From positions 1 to 10,494 of the forward strand of contig JABXGS010000145.1 in the NCBI GenBank assembly GCA_016550425.1: 10,494 nucleotides of DNA. The letters are read 5' to 3'. This document shows, piece after piece, positions 6,695-10,494 of the stretch. The position numbers and the translations under genes were made by a program. The notes under the pieces are model-generated. The model ran no database searches. It saw only the letters and a program-made list of their open reading frames with translations, and was not told the DNA's origin. Origin of the DNA: an archaeon. GTDB lineage: Archaea > Asgardarchaeota > Hermodarchaeia > Hermodarchaeales > Hermodarchaeaceae. Within the stretch, counting starts at the first letter, position 1, and each line of letters begins with the position of its first letter.

Positions 6695-6713
6695 CGTTGG
6701 GAGCATATTTTCA

Positions 6714-7601
6714 ATGAACGAAAAAGCAGATTCTGGTATTCTCTTAGAGGGCATTGAAACTCGTCAGCGTTTATACACGGGGAACAAAAGTTTTGATCAA
6801 TACTTCGGCATTATGACGGGCACCTCGGCCATTATGTATGTCCAAAATCAGACCTTTAGTGACCCTGTGAGTCTCACCATCGATTGGTTAACCAATGGTG
6901 TTCGAGACTCCGAAACACTACTCTTAGTCACAACCTATGCTGATCCTGTGGCAATTGCACTGTGGTGTGAAAGAAAACAACCCGAAGCCTTCAATGTCTT
7001 TTTAGAAACCAGCAAGATAAATCGCTTTCATTGGGTGGATATGTTCACCTATCGTGGCTTTGGCGACCATGAAAGGGAACTGATTAAAACCTCCTATCAG
7101 GATCGTATCGAGAAGATGGGCGGGAATCCCAATCTACTCGTGTCACCCCGTAAACCCGATGAAATTCAATCAATTGATGGCCTACCTGCGGCAATTAGTA
7201 ACATCACCTCCACCCTTCATGGCAAGGGTACAATTCGAATGATGCTAGCATATGTTGATGATTTCATCGATGGCGTCGGTCCCACGCCTGCCCTTAATTA
7301 TCTTCGTCGCTTAATCAATATGATGCGAAAATTTGGGCATACACTAATACTTTTCATGGGGTGGCGAGGGACAGTCCCCGAGGTTCACACGGCTTGTGAA
7401 CGCATGGTGGACCAGGTTCTAAGATGGGGATACGGTGATGTGCCGGGTCTCAAACAACCTTCAAAATTCGTTCAAATCTTAAAAACAACAGCTCCTGATG
7501 AAATTACCACCTATCTGAAGGTTCCTTACCAAATACGTGGTGGAAAACCTACGATTGGCTTGGGTACACCACTAGAATCAACCCGAGGCCGAAAAAGATA
7601 G
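6714..7601 (+). CDS. KaiC/RecA-fold protein with degenerate P-loop
   Basis: The 295-residue protein has the layout of a KaiC/RadA-like RecA domain. An N-terminal strand-loop-helix sits where the Walker A motif belongs: GTSAIMYVQNQTFSDPVSLTIDWLTNG (36-62). It is followed by SETLLLVTTYADPVAIALWCE (66-86), like the KaiC strand after the P-loop helix. MMLAYVDDFIDG (177-188) sits where Walker B belongs and is followed by the KaiC-like helix ALNYLRRLINMMRKFGHTLIL. The expected GxxxxGKT/S is absent: QNQTFSDP has no glycine and no lysine, so ATP binding by the usual route is unlikely. Similar inactive KaiC relatives occur in archaea, but I do not recognise a named family. It lies between two catabolic operons, divergent from etfBA and convergent with meaB (11-base gap). 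A regulatory or scaffolding role is only a guess. Confidence 0.8.
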   Translation: MNEKADSGILLEGIETRQRLYTGNKSFDQYFGIMTGTSAIMYVQNQTFSDPVSLTIDWLTNGVRDSETLLLVTTYADPVAIALWCERKQPEAFNVFLETSKINRFHWVDMFTYRGFGDHERELIKTSYQDRIEKMGGNPNLLVSPRKPDEIQSIDGLPAAISNITSTLHGKGTIRMMLAYVDDFIDGVGPTPALNYLRRLINMMRKFGHTLILFMGWRGTVPEVHTACERMVDQVLRWGYGDVPGLKQPSKFVQILKTTAPDEITTYLKVPYQIRGGKPTIGLGTPLESTRGRKR

Positions 7602-7612
7602 AATTGTGTCTC

Positions 7613-7620
7613 TTATTTTT
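7613..7620 (+). terminator. T-tract after the KaiC-like gene
   Basis: TTATTTTT begins 11 bases after the TAG stop at 7599-7601 and overlaps the end of the convergent meaB gene. It fits archaeal T-tract termination. In such a tight convergent pair, transcripts from both sides probably overlap. Confidence 0.3.
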
Positions 7621-8578
7621 CCGGTGATTTGATCAAGTGAAGAATCAACCTTTCTGCGGCTGTATAGGGGTCGGTTTTTCGCTCATTCACTTCTTTGACC
7701 AGTTTTTGGAATAGCACCTGCTCTTCCGGATTGGTGAATAGCTTCCGAATGAAACTATGTTCTACTATGGTCTCGAGTTGGGCACAACATCGTCGTTCTC
7801 GATTTTGAGTGATTTGCCCGCTTTCCATAAGGTATTCATGATGGTCTCGAATTGCCTTCACAAGCTCTTCGACTCCTTCCCCTGTTGTAGCAATAACTTT
7901 CAGGATTGGAGGCTGCCATCCTTCGGATGCCTGATCAAGATTGAGGGCTGTTTGGAGTTCGACATACCGGCGGTCAGCGCCATCAATGTCTGCTTTATTA
8001 ATCACGAAAACATCGCCAATTTCCATAATGCCTGCTTTGATTGTTTGTATGTCATCTCCTAATCCAGGGATTGAGAGCAGGACAACTGTTTCTGCTATTT
8101 GTATAATGTCGACTTCAGCTTGACCCGCACCTACTGTTTCCACTAAAATAATGTCCTTGCCGAGTGCATCGAGTATATGGACAATATCGTGGGTGGCCCA
8201 TGCTATTCCTCCAAGGCTACCTCGGGATCCCATGCTTCGGATGAAGACATCATGATCATTTGCGAATCGGTTCATCCGAATTCGATCTCCCAGCAGTGCT
8301 CCTCCAGTAAATGGGCTGCTAGGGTCAACTGCAACGACACCCACGGTGAGCTTTTGGGCTCGATACTGTTCAATGAGTTTATCCACAAGGGTACTCTTTC
8401 CTGAACCTGGTGGGCCTGTTACACCAATTATGTGGGCTTTTCCGGTGTGTGGATATAGTTGCTTAATGGCACCATGGGCTTCTAGAGATAGTGATTCAGC
8501 AAGAGTCATGAGGCGTGCTGCCGCACGACGATTACCCTTCAGCAGCTGTTTGACCAGTTCTGTTGTATCCGGAGCCAT
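7613..8578 (-). CDS. meaB: MeaB/ArgK-family GTPase, mutase chaperone
   Basis: The 321-residue G3E-family P-loop GTPase loads and protects the adenosylcobalamin cofactor of acyl-CoA mutases. Motifs in order: Walker A GPPGSGKST (55-63); VVAVDPSSPFTGGALLGDRIRM (81-102), the family hallmark; SMGSRGSLGG (115-124); ILVETVGAGQAEVD (144-157); SIPGLGDDIQTIKAGIMEIGD (169-189); and the guanine-specificity motif NKAD (194-197). The C-terminal helical part (~235-321) is the usual dimerisation arm. Length is normal for the family and all key residues are present. It starts 17 bases after the small mutase subunit, with CGGAGAG upstream as ribosome site, so it is the third gene of the mutase operon. MeaB-type chaperones serve both methylmalonyl-CoA and isobutyryl-CoA mutases, so it does not settle the substrate. 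Confidence 0.96.
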   Translation of the reverse strand: MAPDTTELVKQLLKGNRRAAARLMTLAESLSLEAHGAIKQLYPHTGKAHIIGVTGPPGSGKSTLVDKLIEQYRAQKLTVGVVAVDPSSPFTGGALLGDRIRMNRFANDHDVFIRSMGSRGSLGGIAWATHDIVHILDALGKDIILVETVGAGQAEVDIIQIAETVVLLSIPGLGDDIQTIKAGIMEIGDVFVINKADIDGADRRYVELQTALNLDQASEGWQPPILKVIATTGEGVEELVKAIRDHHEYLMESGQITQNRERRCCAQLETIVEHSFIRKLFTNPEEQVLFQKLVKEVNERKTDPYTAAERLILHLIKSPEK

Positions 8579-8595
8579 AGCATGCTCTCCGTAGG

Positions 8596-8997
8596 TTACT
8601 TTGTATGTTTGCGAATGAACGCGATGATTTCTCCAGTTGGGGTTCCCGGACCAAAAATCGCCTTTATACCAAGTTTCTTTAAAGGTTCAACATCGTCTTC
8701 AGGAATTATACCACCAGCAATGACCAATACTTTATCCATTTCGCGGTCCTTGAGCAATTTCATGATTTCGGGAAATAGTCGCATGTGAGCTCCGGATAAA
8801 ATGCTGAGTCCAACAACATCCACGTCTTCTTGTAGTGCTGTTTCCGCAACTTGTTCTGGCGTCTGGCGTAATCCTGTGTAAATGACTTCAAATCCGGCAT
8901 CTCGCAAGGCACGAGCCACGACTTTTGCCCCTCGGTCATGTCCGTCCAGCCCAGGTTTGGCGATCAATACTCGAATTTTCTTTTTGGTTTTTGTCAT
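8596..8997 (-). CDS. Acyl-CoA mutase small subunit, B12-binding
   Basis: This 133-residue protein is a single cobalamin-binding Rossmann-like domain, the stand-alone form used by archaeal methylmalonyl-CoA mutases and by IcmB of isobutyryl-CoA mutase. [11 protein letters not shown] contains the D-x-H-x-x-G signature (Asp18, His20, Gly23); His20 should replace the dimethylbenzimidazole as lower cobalt ligand. LSILSGAH (64-71) and [11 protein letters not shown] plus [10 protein letters not shown] (92-123) line the nucleotide-tail pocket. Length is complete. AAGGTAG lies a few bases before the ATG. It follows the large subunit by 30 bases and precedes meaB by 17, so all three should be co-expressed. 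Homology would label it methylmalonyl-CoA mutase C-terminal subunit; substrate choice depends on the large subunit. Confidence 0.95.
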   Translation of the reverse strand: MTKTKKKIRVLIAKPGLDGHDRGAKVVARALRDAGFEVIYTGLRQTPEQVAETALQEDVDVVGLSILSGAHMRLFPEIMKLLKDREMDKVLVIAGGIIPEDDVEPLKKLGIKAIFGPGTPTGEIIAFIRKHTK

Positions 8998-9027
8998 AGA
9001 TTTCTACCTTTATTCGTTCGTCTAATT

Positions 9028-10494
9028 TTAGAATATAATTGGTTCTTGGTACTCACCATACACATCACGCAACGCGTTACAAATCTCTCCGATGGTTGCG
9101 TATTCTCGGACAGCGGCCAAGATATGTGGCAGGAGGTTCTCTGTTCCCTCGGCTGCCTTTCGTAACCGATTCAATAAATGTTCGACTTTTTGGTTATTCC
9201 GACTCTTTCGTGTCTTTTGTAAACGGTTAAGTTGTACCCGTTCAACTTCCGGGTCGATTCTAAGGACTGGAATTTCCAGCATATCATCGGTGATATAATC
9301 GTTTACACCTACGATGATGCGTTCCTTTTCTTCAATTTCACGTTGATAACGGAAGGCTGAATCTGCTATCTCTCGTTGGAAAAAGCCTTTCTTAATGGAT
9401 TCCACAACTCCCCCAAGTTTCTCGATTTGATCAAAATATTTGTAGGTTTCCTCTTCCATTTCGTTGGTGAGTGCTTCAATGAAATAGGATCCCCCTAGGG
9501 GGTCGATGGTATTAGCTACGCCGCTTTCGTGAGCGAGAATCTGTTGTGTTCGCAACGCAATCGTGGCGGCTTTTTCAGTTGGTAGAGCCCAAGCTTCATC
9601 CATAGAATTGGTGTGTAACGACTGGGTTCCACCTAAAACCGCTGCTAATGCTTGAATTGTGGTGCGGATGATGTTGTTTTCAGGCTGTTGGGCTGTGAGG
9701 CTCACTCCGGCTGTTTGAGTATGGAATCGTAATAGATACGATCGGGGATTCTTCGCCTTGAAGCGTTCTTGCATTTCACGAGCCCAGATACGCCGAGCTG
9801 CACGGAATTTCGCAATTTCTTCAAAGAGATCAAGGTGGCTATCGAAGAAAAAGGATAGGCGTGGTGCAAATTCATCAACTTTCAACCCTGCATTAACACC
9901 AGCTTGCACATATGCTAAGCCATTGGCAAGAGTGAAAGCTAATTCTTGAACCGCTGTAGCCCCAGCTTCCCGGATGTGGTAACCACTGATGCTTATCGTG
10001 TTCCACCGGGGTACCTTCTTAGTGCAAAACTGTAAGATATCAGTTATGATGCGCATGGACGGATCAGGCGGGAAAATCCAGGTCTTTTGAGCCTGGTACT
10101 CTTTCAAGATATCATTCTGAATGGTGCCCCCAACCTTGGTAGACGGTACTCCCTGCTTTTCGGCTGCTGCAATATAGAGACAAAGGAGGACCGCTGCTGG
10201 GGCATTGATGGTCATGGAGGTGGTAACTTTGTCAAGAGGTATTTGAGAAAATAAAATCTCCATGTCCGCTAGAGAATCGACGGCTACTCCACAAACCCCA
10301 ATTTCCCCGTTCGCCATGGGGTCATCAGAATCAAGTCCTTGGATGGTGGGTAGGTGAAAGGCTACACTGAGCCCGGTTTGACCTTGTTCCAATAAGTATC
10401 GGAATCGGACGTTTGTTTGTTCTGCAGTTCCGAAACCAGAAAACATCCGCATTGTCCATAATCGTCCTCGATACATCGTAGGATAGACGCCACG
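9028..10494 (-). CDS. Acyl-CoA mutase large subunit, isobutyryl-CoA-mutase-like active site (5' end cut)
   Basis: This is the TIM-barrel subunit of an adenosylcobalamin-dependent acyl-CoA mutase. The frame is open to the right edge and begins [11 protein letters not shown], so roughly 60-70 N-terminal residues lie outside; the Met at 10476 is internal. Conserved motifs include [35 protein letters not shown] (active-site His), [49 protein letters not shown] and [16 protein letters not shown]. By alignment to P. shermanii methylmalonyl-CoA mutase as I recall it, Tyr89 is Phe (codon 10441-10443, WTMRMFSGF) and Arg207 is Gln (codon 10087-10089, EYQAQKTW). Those residues bind the methylmalonyl carboxylate, and Phe/Gln is the pair in isobutyryl-CoA mutase. 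The Ala before FHLPT also matches isobutyryl- rather than 2-hydroxyisobutyryl-CoA mutase. It is first of the three operon genes visible here. The mutase family is certain; the substrate is inferred. Confidence 0.95.
   Translation of the reverse strand, partial: RGVYPTMYRGRLWTMRMFSGFGTAEQTNVRFRYLLEQGQTGLSVAFHLPTIQGLDSDDPMANGEIGVCGVAVDSLADMEILFSQIPLDKVTTSMTINAPAAVLLCLYIAAAEKQGVPSTKVGGTIQNDILKEYQAQKTWIFPPDPSMRIITDILQFCTKKVPRWNTISISGYHIREAGATAVQELAFTLANGLAYVQAGVNAGLKVDEFAPRLSFFFDSHLDLFEEIAKFRAARRIWAREMQERFKAKNPRSYLLRFHTQTAGVSLTAQQPENNIIRTTIQALAAVLGGTQSLHTNSMDEAWALPTEKAATIALRTQQILAHESGVANTIDPLGGSYFIEALTNEMEEETYKYFDQIEKLGGVVESIKKGFFQREIADSAFRYQREIEEKERIIVGVNDYITDDMLEIPVLRIDPEVERVQLNRLQKTRKSRNNQKVEHLLNRLRKAAEGTENLLPHILAAVREYATIGEICNALRDVYGEYQEPIIF

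Noticed and set aside
9028..10476. Met at 10476 as the start of the mutase large subunit
   Set aside because: The frame continues upstream as [11 protein letters not shown], a conserved internal motif of the family, so the real start is beyond the window.
1..10494. Insertion sequences, integrases, tRNA or rRNA genes, toxin-antitoxin or defence genes
   Set aside because: I looked on both strands and saw no transposase or integrase motifs, no terminal inverted repeats and no tRNA-like cloverleaf or conserved rRNA sequence. By-eye searching for tRNAs is not exhaustive.

Overview
The window looks like archaeal DNA, most likely from an Asgard-type (Thorarchaeia-like) anaerobe. This is inferred from four things. 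The B12-dependent mutase is split into separate large and small subunits. One gene encodes a small surface protein with an N-terminal signal and a C-terminal PIPGFP-plus-helix anchor like archaeal (Loki/PGF-CTERM-like) sorting tails. There is a KaiC/RecA-fold protein. Intergenic regions carry AT-rich boxes and T-tracts rather than bacterial -35/-10 and hairpin terminators. No rRNA, tRNA or marker protein is present, so the lineage is not proven.

Left third (1-4344, all on + strand): the 3' end of an extremely Glu-rich, then Pro-rich, disordered protein with an in-frame 33-bp repeat; a reductive-dehalogenase-like corrinoid/2x[4Fe-4S] protein with no Tat signal; a SAM methyltransferase packed directly behind it; a roughly four-helix membrane protein; a second SAM methyltransferase; and a secreted, membrane-anchored small protein.

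Right two thirds (4513-10494, mostly - strand): two catabolic operons read right to left. The first is acyl-CoA mutase large subunit (cut by the window edge), its B12-binding small subunit, and the MeaB GTPase chaperone. The second is etfB-etfA, with two 4Fe-4S motifs fused to the N-terminus of EtfA. Between them, on + strand, lies a KaiC/RecA-fold protein whose P-loop has been lost.

How it fits together: the mutase would be annotated methylmalonyl-CoA mutase by homology, but the two residues that hold the methylmalonyl carboxylate (Tyr89 and Arg207, P. shermanii numbering) are Phe and Gln here. That is the pair known from isobutyryl-CoA mutase. An isobutyryl-CoA/butyryl-CoA mutase beside an electron-transferring flavoprotein suggests branched-chain (valine-derived) acyl-CoA being rearranged to a straight chain and oxidised by an acyl-CoA dehydrogenase that hands electrons to the ferredoxin-fused ETF. 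The RdhA-like protein is a second candidate corrinoid enzyme in the same 10 kb. The acyl-CoA dehydrogenase is not in the window, so the pathway is inference.
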